Positions 55,840 to 64,000 of a stretch of DNA of 64,000 nt are shown piece after piece. Within the stretch, counting starts at the first letter, position 1. Each line of letters begins with the position of its first letter. Below the pieces are notes generated by a model, which saw only the letters and a program-made list of their open reading frames with translations, did no database searches and was not told where the DNA came from. This stretch comes from Prostheceraeus crozeri (taxonomy: Eukaryota > Platyhelminthes > Polycladida > Euryleptidae): assembly GCA_907163375.1 (NCBI GenBank), contig CAJQUW010010277.1, positions 1 to 64,000 on the forward strand, in the 5' to 3' direction. Both the position numbers and the translations under genes were made by a program.

Positions 55840-58056
55840 TTATCTGAGCAGGTTAGAGAGGTTGCGGTCAGTCTTATAGCTTAATCGCACATCAATCGAT
55901 TCTTCTCTGCAGATTCCCCGAATAAAAGTGTTGAGTCTGTCTGTGCAGTTAGAATGATACGTAACCAGATTGACACAATCAGGGGAAGTGGCACTACTAT
56001 CATTAAGACCAACAGGAAATATTGTCCGAAGCACCCGGATCCATTTCGACTCCTTCGCAAGACGAGTTGAAATCGAATAAGCCCGGTCGATGCCGAAAAA
56101 AGCAAAGTCAGAGATATCACATTGCTCACGGAAGTGACGAGAAAGATGAGAGTCTGCGCCACCACCCATGATACTCCTGATGTGCTCACCAATTCGCTGT
56201 CTCAAGGGATTCGATGTTTGACCAACGTAGGACTTCATACACCGACGGCATTGGATGACATAGACACAATTCGTGGATGCACAGGTAATAGAAAAAAGTA
56301 TTGGATGTACAATGGTTGAGGACTGGCTGCGGAAGACTGTACAATTGGAGGCCAACTGACAAGAGTTGCATCGCTGTCCATCACAAGATCGAAATCCCGG
56401 AGACCAGTGCGGCTTGAGACCAGTAAGGCAATAGACGCGTCGCATGGCAGAGCGAATTGAGGATCTAGAAATACCTTGTGAGCGCCAGTGAGGAGTAACA
56501 ATTGAAAGAACATTCTCAAAGTCAGTTGAAGTTGACGATTTGGTCACCAGACGTAGCAACTGCGAGAATATCACGGATCGATGAACATGACCAATATGAT
56601 GCGAGTCCTTGGATAAGAGTCTGTGACAGTCGGTGTCCTTGAACCCGATCTGATGACCGAAGGTGTTGAGTGGTGAGCGATATATGAGAAGGTCAAGGAA
56701 TCTCATAGAATGGCTGTTATGTTGCAGGTCCACCTGGATGTGGACGTCCTGCTCATTCACGAGGTTGTGGAAATCGACCAGAGCCGAGTGCCCATGGTCC
56801 CAGACAAAAAATATGTCGTCCTGGAACCTGACCCATAAGCGTGGATGATACCCTGAAGATCCCAGAATCGCTTCTTCCCATTCAGCGAGATACAGATTGG
56901 CAAAAGACCCTCCAAAAGCCTTGCCCATCGCTACACCAGATGTTTGGAGGTACTAGCTGTCGTTACAGACAAAATCGTTGTTGACCAGACAAATGCGAAG
57001 GAGTTCCAAAACTTCGGAGTCAGGTCGGCGGGAATCCGGATTGCGTAGGAATGCCCGTTCTACCCGTGAGATGCCTTCTGAGATCGGAATGTTGGTATAT
57101 AAAGACCGAACATCGAAAGAGCATAAAATTGATTCACTATCCAAAGAATTCGAGCGTAAAATTGCTATGAGATGTCCAGAATCACGTAAATAACTGTTCA
57201 TGCGCCGCACCAAAGGGTTCAAAAAGAAATCAATGTAACGGGCCACATTACTGGATTCCGTTTTGACATCCGAAATGTTCGGTCGTCCAGGAGGCATAGC
57301 AGTTGACGGCCACACAGACTTGTGAAGCTTTGGTAATAAGCCAAAACAACGAGGAGGAGACGTATCCGGTGGGCGTAGAAAAGCTAACTCCTTCTTGTTA
57401 ATGAAATTCCTTGAGTGAAGATCAATGAGGATTGAGCTGAGGCGATCGGAGGATGACGATGAGACACTTGACGGTATTGGTGAATAGAATGTAGAATCCT
57501 GCAACTTTCGACTACACTCCTCCATATACTGTGACGCATCCATAATGACCCAACGGCCTCCCTTATCCGCAGGTCGAATGATGATTGACTGATCCATTCG
57601 AAGGTCAGCTAGAGTTTGTCGTTCATGGTCAGACAAATTAGAGGTCGAAGAGCACATGTGATCATTGAAGAAGACTGAACGAGCCGAAGAAATTATTCTC
57701 CTGGAGAGGCACTGTATTCGCATAGGGACCAAACCCCTTGGGGGCCAACGGGAGGATCCTTGAAAACCAAAGCGGCAGTGCGTAGTAGCAACCTGACGAC
57801 CACCCATCGCTGATCTCCACTGAAGTTTCCGAACAAAGTCTAAAACATAGGCGAAGGCTTGACGATGTTGACATGCGTCTGGAGTGGGAATGTAAGTGGT
57901 TGGTCGACTTAGTAGCTGTAGGAGGGTAGGAGAAACCGCTACATTTGGTGAAAGAACCACGACAGAATTTAGTTGTTGGGCCGTTAGCCTCGAGTAGTTC
58001 AGTTTAAATGTCTGCTTATAATTGAAAAAACAGCTTGATGAGTCTGAACATCCCAA
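55840..58056 (-). pseudogene. PLE reverse transcriptase with GIY-YIG endonuclease, one amber stop
   Basis: Two in-frame pieces, 58056-56953 (367 codons) and 56928-55840 (362 codons), are separated by TAG at 56955-56953, where the sister copy has TGG (tryptophan). First piece: RPADKGGRWVIM (about residue 161), FGLLPKLHK (238), GRPNISDVKTESSNVARYID and CSFDVRSLYTNIP (312). Second piece: GVAMGKAFGGS, RFQDDIFFVW (catalytic aspartates, about 34-43), FLDLLIY, a cysteine pair (CDGQRCNSC), and CVYVIQCRRCMKSYVGQTSN with R-x-x-x-H after it (221-250), the GIY-YIG nuclease. The enzyme nicks DNA and primes reverse transcription. The first ATG lies in the overlap with the upstream ORF, in another frame. 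Confidence 0.85.
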
Positions 58057-59066
58057 ATGTCGTTAGCACAAATAAATGGATGCTGTGCTGCAAGAACGAC
58101 GCAGTTATTTGGATGTTTATTGCGCAAGAACGAACACAGCTCGTGGGTAATGGCCCGCTCGGAAGGAGAGTAGTCACTGCATATGCCAGGTAAGATCACA
58201 AACAGAGTTGCGCGGAGATAAAGGCGATGACAACGGCTCAAAAAGCTTTTGACTGCAGTGGATAAAGTTACAAAGCGATTTCGTCTGTCCCGGGTGCTCA
58301 AGCAGATGAAGACCTTGCTGATCGTTGAAGATGATGATAAGCTCCTATCAGCCAGGGCATGGAGCGAAGATAAGCGACCCGATGATGTCGTGTATACATG
58401 ACATGAGGCGTGACGGAAATCACTTAAGTTCTCATCACCCATTACAATAGTCGTAGCACTAGTATCCAGAGCATTGTCTTCAGAACTGACCAGACCAGAT
58501 AGTGTAGCAGACGTTGCAAGCGAAGGAGATGAATTCTCAAGATTTGAGTCAACATCAGAAACCAAAACTCGAACAGAATCAATGCTTGGCGACTGGACTG
58601 AACTAGGTTCAGTTTCCTGTGGTGTGGCATCATTCGTGGGAGGCCGAGTAGCCGGATGCGCTGGAGAAGCTGGACGGAGAGTGGGGACCGACCTGATGTC
58701 AGATGAAGAATCTGCAGACGATGTCTGCTGATGACCACGGAGGAGCTGAGTCTCACGGATTGAAGTCAGGGCAGAGTCCAGAGTATCATCCCGAAGTCTG
58801 CGTCCCAGTTGTTTCCTAGCCCATGAAGAAGCGAGGGCTAATGAAGAATCAAGAAACTCTTGTGGAAAACATGACGTTGATATGACTTCCATGGAGTCCT
58901 CGAGGCAGCCCCTGTAGTGTTCCTTCAAGGACAACAAGCACGAACTGACCCAAGTTTCCGCATGACTCAGTGTGCGATCAATAAAGACTGATGTGGGGAA
59001 AGCGGGAGTCAAAAGCGAAGCCAGCCGATCGCGAGTCCGTAACAGGGTGGGCGGAGGGTCACCCAT
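57999..59066 (-). CDS. PLE upstream ORF with SGNH/GDSL-esterase-like C-terminal half
   Basis: A complete 355-codon frame. Residues 1-110 are helical, 110-205 are S/T/P-rich and probably disordered. From 205 on, the blocks fit the SGNH-hydrolase series in order: TIVMGDENLSDF (block I, G-D-S-like with E in place of S, about 210), SSGRLSSL (block II glycine, about 230), VFICLSTRDR (block III, G-T-N-D-like, about 257), LFVILPG (about 291), and NDIWDVQTHQ (block V, D-x-x-H-like, about 336-343). The serine is replaced, so ordinary esterase activity is doubtful. GDSL/SGNH domains are known in ORF1 of some CR1-like LINEs and, as I recall, in bdelloid Athena PLE relatives. The ORF ends 58 bases inside the RT ORF in a different frame, so it may be a separate protein or be joined by frameshifting. 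Confidence 0.6.
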   Translation of the reverse strand: MGDPPPTLLRTRDRLASLLTPAFPTSVFIDRTLSHAETWVSSCLLSLKEHYRGCLEDSMEVISTSCFPQEFLDSSLALASSWARKQLGRRLRDDTLDSALTSIRETQLLRGHQQTSSADSSSDIRSVPTLRPASPAHPATRPPTNDATPQETEPSSVQSPSIDSVRVLVSDVDSNLENSSPSLATSATLSGLVSSEDNALDTSATTIVMGDENLSDFRHASCHVYTTSSGRLSSLHALADRSLSSSSTISKVFICLSTRDRRNRFVTLSTAVKSFLSRCHRLYLRATLFVILPGICSDYSPSERAITHELCSFLRNKHPNNCVVLAAQHPFICANDIWDVQTHQAVFSIISRHLN

Positions 59067-59378
59067 CGAACTGTCGAAGATGATGTAGGCATTTGATGAT
59101 CTTAAGGTGAGTTCTTGTTAAGTGAAACACGCTTTCAGGAATCCGACGTTGAGAGCGGGAGCCGTATCTGAGCCTTGAAGTACGATTATCCACGCTGTGG
59201 TGAGCCGTAACACACGTTGAGAGAGGAGGACGCACAGGGAGACGAGTGTAACGAGAGTGAAAATGAGAGGAGTGCTGTGAAGCAGACGGAGCATGCCCCA
59301 GTATAGATATAGGACGTCCAAAAAATAATAAACTGAAGTTGGTTCGACCGTTTGAGGTAGCAGGAACCGGGCGAGCAA

Positions 59379-61075
59379 TATTTGATGATGAATGGCGTTG
59401 AGAACGCATGCCACTCTCTCTGCTTCCCAGACGGCGGAATCAAAACAAAAAATCACTTTCAAAAAATCGAAGTAATATTTGTGAAGTTGCCAAATATTTC
59501 GCCCTGATCGGGCTTTCACGATGACATCAGAGAATGTACTGCAGAACTTACAGCAACGCATACAGATGATGATTATTCACATCGATGTCACTAGCAATAT
59601 CGCATGTCTATGCTGTACGTTTGCTAGATTGGTGACATGCACAATTCGGTGCGAAAACAATAGAGACCTCATCATGAATGCAGTAGTACAATAAAGACAA
59701 AGTCAAGGTAAGTGACTAGAGAAAATAATAACAGACGGAATAAATGAAATACAGTAAAGTTCAATAATCAAATAAAATAGGATAGAGAAGCTAAAACACA
59801 ATGCCCAAAAGTTATCTGAGCAGGTTAGAGAGGTTGCGGTCAGTCTTATAGCTTAGTCGCACATCAATCGATTCTTCTCTGCAGATTCCCCGAATAAAAG
59901 TGTTGAGTCTGTCTGTGCAGTTAGAATGATACGTAGCCAGATTGACACAATCAGGGGAAGTGCCACTACTATCATTAAGACCAACAGGAAATATTGTCCG
60001 AAGCACCCGGATCCATTTCGACTCCTTCGCAAGACGAGTTGAAATCGAATAAGCCCGGTCGATGCCGAAAAAAGCAAAGTCAGAGATATCACATTGCTCA
60101 CGGAAGTGACGAGAAAGATGAGAGTCTGCGCCACCACCCATGATACTCCTGATGTGCTCACCAATTCGCTGTCTCAAGGGATTCGATGTTTGACCAACGT
60201 AGGACTTCATACACCGACGGCATTGGATGACATAGACACAATTCGTGGATGCACAGGTAATAGAAAAAAGTATTGGATGTACAATGGTTGAGGACTGGCT
60301 GCGGAAGACTGTACAATTGGAGGCCAACTGACAAGAGTTGCATCGCTGTCCATCACAAGATCGAAATCCCGGAGACCAGTGCGGCTTGAGACCAGTAAGG
60401 CAATAGACGCGTCGCATGGCAGAGCGAATTGAGGATCTAGAAATACCTTGTGAGCGCCAGTGAGGAGTAACAATTGAAAGAACATTCTCAAAGTCAGTTG
60501 AAGTTGACGATTTGGTCACCAGACGTAGCAACTGCGAGAATATCACGGATCGATGAACATGACCAATATGATGCGAGTCCTTGGATAAGAGTCTGTGACA
60601 GTCGGTGTCCTTGAACCCGATCTGATGACCGAAGGTGTTGAGTGGTGAGCGATATATGAGAAGGTCAAGGAATCTCATAGAATGGCTGTTATGTTGCAGG
60701 TCCACCTGGATGTGGACGTCCTGCTCATTCACGAGGTTGTGGAAATCGACCAGAGCCGAGTGCCCATGGTCCCAGACAAAAAATATGTCGTCCTGGAACC
60801 TGACCCATAAGCGTGGATGATACCCTGAAGATCCCAGAATCGCTTCTTCCCATTCAGTGAGATACAGATTGGCAAAAGACCCTCCAAAAGCCTTGCCCAT
60901 CGCTACACCAGATGTTTGGAGGTACCAGCTGTCGTTACAGACAAAATCGTTGTTGACCAGACAAATGCGAAGAAGTTCCAAAACTTCGGAGTCAGGTCGG
61001 CGGGAATCCGGATTGTGTAGGAATGCCCGTTCTACCCGTGAGATGCCTTCTGAGATCGGAATGTTGGTATATAAA
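59379..61075 (-). mobile_element. Penelope-like element, 5'-truncated tandem copy
   Basis: Identical in layout to 55407-57103 at a constant offset of 3,972 bp. It starts within the RT (after LYTNIP) at 61075 and ends at 59379, directly joined to the 5' end of the full copy. The upstream junction (61076-61105) contains a short partial repeat of the flanking block (AATAGGACACATGAGCTGTT against AATAGGACAATGAGCTGTTT). Confidence 0.85.
59812..61075 (-). pseudogene. Truncated PLE RT/GIY-YIG ORF (no amber stop)
   Basis: An open frame from the truncation point to the natural stop, with the W codon intact where the sister copy has TAG, then MGKAFGGS, RFQDDIFFVW and the full GIY-YIG end. The open frame extends to an ATG at 61086 in unrelated flanking DNA. 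The fingers region and upstream ORF are missing, so it cannot encode a complete RT. Confidence 0.8.
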
Positions 61076-61105
61076 ATAGGACACATGAGCTGTTGACATA
61101 GGTAT

Positions 61106-61827
61106 ACAATAGGACAATGAGCTGTTTATATCACTTGGAGATGACAACTGACTTCACTCGCTTTCCTTTAATGCCGTCAGCGTGGCCTGTGAAGAATGTG
61201 CGAGCTCGTCTCCACCGCGGACTTCGGTTCAATTCCTGGGTCGGGCGAATGCGATCGGGGAATCAAGAGTGTTGGTGTATTTTATTGACTCAATAGGTGT
61301 CATTCTCTTTAGATACTCATAGTACTGCGACAGACCTTTGTTGTCAATCTACTGTGTGACGTAGTCGAATAAAGGCTGATATGCTGTCTCGCTACAACAT
61401 GAATGCGGATAGCATTCTGTCAATAATAGTGGGACAATGAGCTGACGATATCACTTGGAGATGACTACTGCCTTCACTCGCATTCCTTTTGTACTGTCAG
61501 CGTGGCCTATAGAAATTAACAACAATGAAACCTCTAGAATGGAAGTTAAGCTTCATGCAATACACGATAGTGGCACATAAATCGCACTCATTTTCACTTA
61601 GATACACTTGTCAACAACTGTATCATTGGGTATGAATCAGTCCCATGTGTAATTCTAAGCTTTTCATTGGTTCTTCATGCCCCAACTTAGTTCCCCCGGA
61701 TGTGCCGCGACCTTGAGATAATCTGCATTCTAGTCAACTTCAGATAAACAATCTATTTCTATGGCGTTGCATAATGAAGAAGGTGCGAGCACGTCTCCCT
61801 CGTAGACTTTAGTAGTAGTAGTAGTAG
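61106..61827. repeat. 722-bp direct repeat, right copy
   Basis: Matches 54685-55406 at a constant offset of 6,421 bp, with changes seen at GTCTCCACCGCGG (against GACTCCACCACGG) and GATGTGCCG (against GATAAGCCG). It ends in (TAG)n at about 61811-61827, where the 3' end of a reverse-strand LINE abuts. Confidence 0.85.
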
Positions 61828-62769
61828 CGTTTATTCGTCTACTGATAATCACAAGTTACATGAATCATATCAATGCAATTGAACATATAGATTTTTAACA
61901 TACAGATTGAAAATATAATTGCATTAATGCAAGGAAGTCAATATCACAAAGTATGAAGAAGAGCAAAAAGAAAAATAGCATCAAATTAGCGAGTCAAAGC
62001 ATTCAATTGTGTAAGCATGAAACCCAAGGAAAAAATGACTGTGACCGACGTGTCGTGTTGGAGAAAGGTACGCTCAATTTCTTGGTAAAACGCAGTCTTT
62101 CCGGAACCAGATCGTGAAGGGGATGTGACACATTTATCTCTGATGAATGCAAGAGACGCAGAGCAGAAAGCTCCAATTTACATGCGATCGGGGGGAACAT
62201 GTCACACGAACAAGTTGAGTTACAGATCAGTCTGTGGGCTCTTCTTTGGAATCTCTCTAAACGATCACAAAGAGTCGAAGGAAGACAACCGTACACTGGG
62301 GACGCATATAGAAAATATTGAGTAATCTGGGAATGATAGACGTGAATGAGGGCACTGGATGAAAGAAACGTTTTCAGACATTTGGTCACATGGAGTCTGC
62401 GTGATGCAACTGCTAAAAGTCGTGAAATCTGGATAGTCCACTTAAGATGGTCATTCAAAACTATGCCGGGAAGTTTCAGAGACTCTTCCTTTACAAAGCC
62501 GCTTTCACACTCAATGCGTGCACCTTTCGAGCGTTGAATTGTCAGCTGCTTGCACTTTGACCGGTTCAAAGACAGCCCATGATCGCGAAATATTGACTCA
62601 CAAACATCAAGATGAACAGAACTTGAGCCACATTGTCTCACATTCTCTATGACTGTCATATCATCCGCATACAGTACACATTCAATGTTGTCAAAAGGAA
62701 GATTGATGCATCCCATGAAAGCTGCAAAGAGCGTTGGACCTAAGACAGATCCCTGTGGAAAACCCGAAC
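61828..62769 (-). mobile_element. CR1/L2-like LINE, 5'-truncated, reverse strand
   Basis: On the minus strand, RT coding runs to the stop at 62003, then a 3' UTR of about 175 bp ends GACGAATAAACG next to (CTA)n. A microsatellite-like 3' tail is usual for CR1/L2 elements. The 5' side is cut at about 62769, where a diverged piece of the SINE-like flanking repeat begins. Only the second half of the RT remains. Confidence 0.75.
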
Positions 62770-62854
62770 CTACTTTGGTTCTATTCCTGGGTCGGGCGAG
62801 TGCGGTCGGGGAATCAAGGTTATTGTTGTCTTTTATTGACATAATAGTTGTCAT
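62003..62854 (-). pseudogene. CR1/L2-like LINE RT C-terminal half
   Basis: The frame starts in the flanking repeat (first about 25 codons are not LINE). It becomes RT at SGFPQGSVLGPTLFAAFMGC, followed by CVLYADDMTVIENV (Y-A-D-D catalytic box), LNRSKCKQLTIQR and LPGIVLNDHLKW (the L-G-x-x-l-d-x-x-L-x-W box). The thumb region follows (YASPVYGCLPSTLCDRLERF, QRRAHRLIC) and the end is FFPWVSCLHN. Uninterrupted over 283 codons but lacking endonuclease and RT fingers. It would not be active. Confidence 0.75.
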
Positions 62855-62880
62855 TCTCTTTAGATGTTCGATTTAACATT
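62765..62880 (+). repeat. Diverged partial copy of the SINE-like flanking repeat
   Basis: TTCCTGGGTCGGGCGAGTGC, GGTCGGGGAATCAAGG and TTGTCATTCTCTTTAGAT match 54815-54895 with roughly one change in eight bases. It joins the truncated 5' side of the LINE. Confidence 0.7.
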
Positions 62881-63582
62881 TTCTGCTGAAAAAATTTGAT
62901 AATGATAATAATAATTTGACAAATAAAAAGCTTTTTTCAGCATAAACATATCGGACATGCATTTTATTTTCAGATGCAAATTGTGAGCGCTCTAAGCATT
63001 GTAAAAAATGTTATCGACACCATCAGAAACCTTTATTTATTCTCTTATTCCTTTACGTCATTGTCAGTTGCGGCAGTGTTGGAAATACAAAACCGGAGAT
63101 CAACAGGTTACATTTTTAAAATATATGTGAAGCATTGTTGGCCTAGAAATTGAATGAAAGTTTGTCAAATGTGGTGCTAAATACCAAGTAATGCTAAATC
63201 TGAAAGGATACGTGAGTTATGCACAGTTTTGATATCCCACTGTAACCCTAAGATTTTTTGAGATACCTCGGTCAAATTTAGTAGCGCGGCTTTAAGACAC
63301 GAGAAGTGACAAAATACCGGTATTGTATTCGACGACTTACTCGAATGCGTAATATGGATATGCGGATACTAAACGCTTCACGGGTTGAATTTACAATTTC
63401 AAATATTTATATGATGCTTTATCTTTGTATTATTGCATTCATTTACTTTTCTAGAATTGGAAATTCAATTTAAAATTGCATGTCTACAATGCACTATTTT
63501 CCGCTAGTGTTCATGATAAAGCATTTTTAGCTAAATATTACATATTTTTACGTATGATCTTGAAGATGCCACTGCTTGAAAC
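62881..63582. other. Non-coding stretch, nothing recognised
   Basis: AT-rich DNA without supported exons or element ends. Confidence 0.4.
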
Positions 63583-63735
63583 TAGGGCTGTGCGTGGTGC
63601 ACCGGTTCTCGACCGGTTCACCGGCAAAATGAGAAATTATATTTCTGCTGTACCTTAATAAGCGATTCAGTGCAACTTTTTACAATTTTCGGTGCACCGG
63701 GCAGAGTGAGCAGGCGCGGCTGGCGCACAGCCCTA
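63583..63735. mobile_element. Small hAT-like MITE (153 bp)
   Basis: Ends TAGGGCTGTGCG and CGCACAGCCCTA are perfect inverted repeats. The interior is G/C-richer, with GGTGCACCGG repeated twice and a perfect CCGGTTC-TCGA-style palindrome. The flanks CTTGAAAC and TTTACAAC agree at five of eight positions, a possible worn 8-bp target duplication. No coding capacity. Confidence 0.6.
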
Positions 63736-64000
63736 TTTACAACATCTACTCTGACAGTAGCGTACATGTGGTTAAATAATTGTTTGCTGATTTGACCACA
63801 GACCAACCATGCACTCACTACTTTCTGTTATAAATCAAATAGTCTGAGACAATTTTGGATTAGTCTAGATTAAATATAGCATCAAATAAATATTTTTATT
63901 ATACTTAAGTATGCACACATCTATGTACTTTATTGCAATTGTTTCGAAACTTCGCTCTATTCGTTCATCGAACATTCTCTTTGCTTATTAATGGTTCAAC
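63736..64000. other. Non-coding right edge
   Basis: AT-rich sequence to the window end; nothing recognised. Confidence 0.4.

Larger units (their letters stand above)
55407..59378 (-). mobile_element. Penelope-like element, full-length copy (3,972 bp)
   Basis: A minus-strand PLE beginning at 59378 and ending at 55407 next to (TAG)n. It has an upstream ORF (59066-57999) and an RT plus GIY-YIG ORF (58056-55840). A second, 5'-truncated copy of the same element lies directly upstream (59379-61075) in the same orientation, the partial tandem typical of Penelope elements. The overlap of 1,697 bp differs at about nine positions, so the pair is young. One in-frame stop (56953-56955) disables the RT ORF of this copy. 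Confidence 0.85.

Noticed and set aside
58474-58731. Plus-strand frames within the PLE (also 56122-56319, 60094-60291)
   Set aside because: Antisense shadows of the PLE ORFs.

Overview
The window looks like gene-poor, repeat-rich DNA of an invertebrate animal. It is AT-rich, has spliceosomal exon/intron boundaries, and is packed with the element types common in such genomes: Penelope-like elements (PLEs), RTE- and CR1/L2-like LINEs, a Mag-type Gypsy element, Tc1/mariner- and pogo-like DNA transposons, and an endogenous adintovirus/Polinton-like relic. I cannot name the phylum. No rRNA, tRNA, bacterial operon or CRISPR array was recognised.

Layout. Positions 1-4450 hold a broken, very AT-rich viral relic: the end of a protein-primed DNA polymerase, a DUF8207-like gene, a virion-type protein, an A32-like packaging ATPase, an unknown gene, and an opposite-strand coiled-coil/hydrophobic protein, then degenerate repeats. 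4640-6390 is a decayed RTE LINE. 9.7-11.9 kb is a possible pogo-like remnant. 12.6-13.6 kb is an A/C-rich tract and 18.1-18.7 kb a purine/C-rich tract. Exon-like pieces occur at 8.9-9.1, 14.7-17.9 and 28.4 kb. A large foldback lies at 19.4-20.6 kb, a LINE at 22.1-23.6 kb, and a PLE with about 250-bp inverted terminal copies at 25.2-27.7 kb.

The centre (29.7-39.6 kb) is a Gypsy element with 151-bp LTRs and a GTAC target duplication. Its gag start is split by a 5.7-kb DNA transposon. This transposon has about 200-bp inverted ends built from phased 21-bp repeats. It carries two divergent genes: an IS630/Tc1-type DDE transposase and a tyrosine recombinase. Two smaller elements are nested inside it. 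This pairing is the best candidate here for an undescribed system.

The best host gene candidate is a two-exon coiled-coil gene fragment at 43.5-44.7 kb. LINE tails lie at 45.2 and 54.3 kb, a paired repeat at 46.4/47.0 kb, and a reverse-strand RTE LINE at 49.1-50.8 kb. At 54.7-61.8 kb two nearly identical PLE copies sit head to tail between 722-bp direct repeats. The full copy carries an upstream ORF with an SGNH/GDSL-esterase-like pattern. A truncated CR1/L2-like LINE and a small hAT-like MITE follow. Except for the coiled-coil gene and a few exon-like pieces, everything recognised is mobile or viral; most copies are broken, but the PLE pair and the DDE/recombinase transposon look young.
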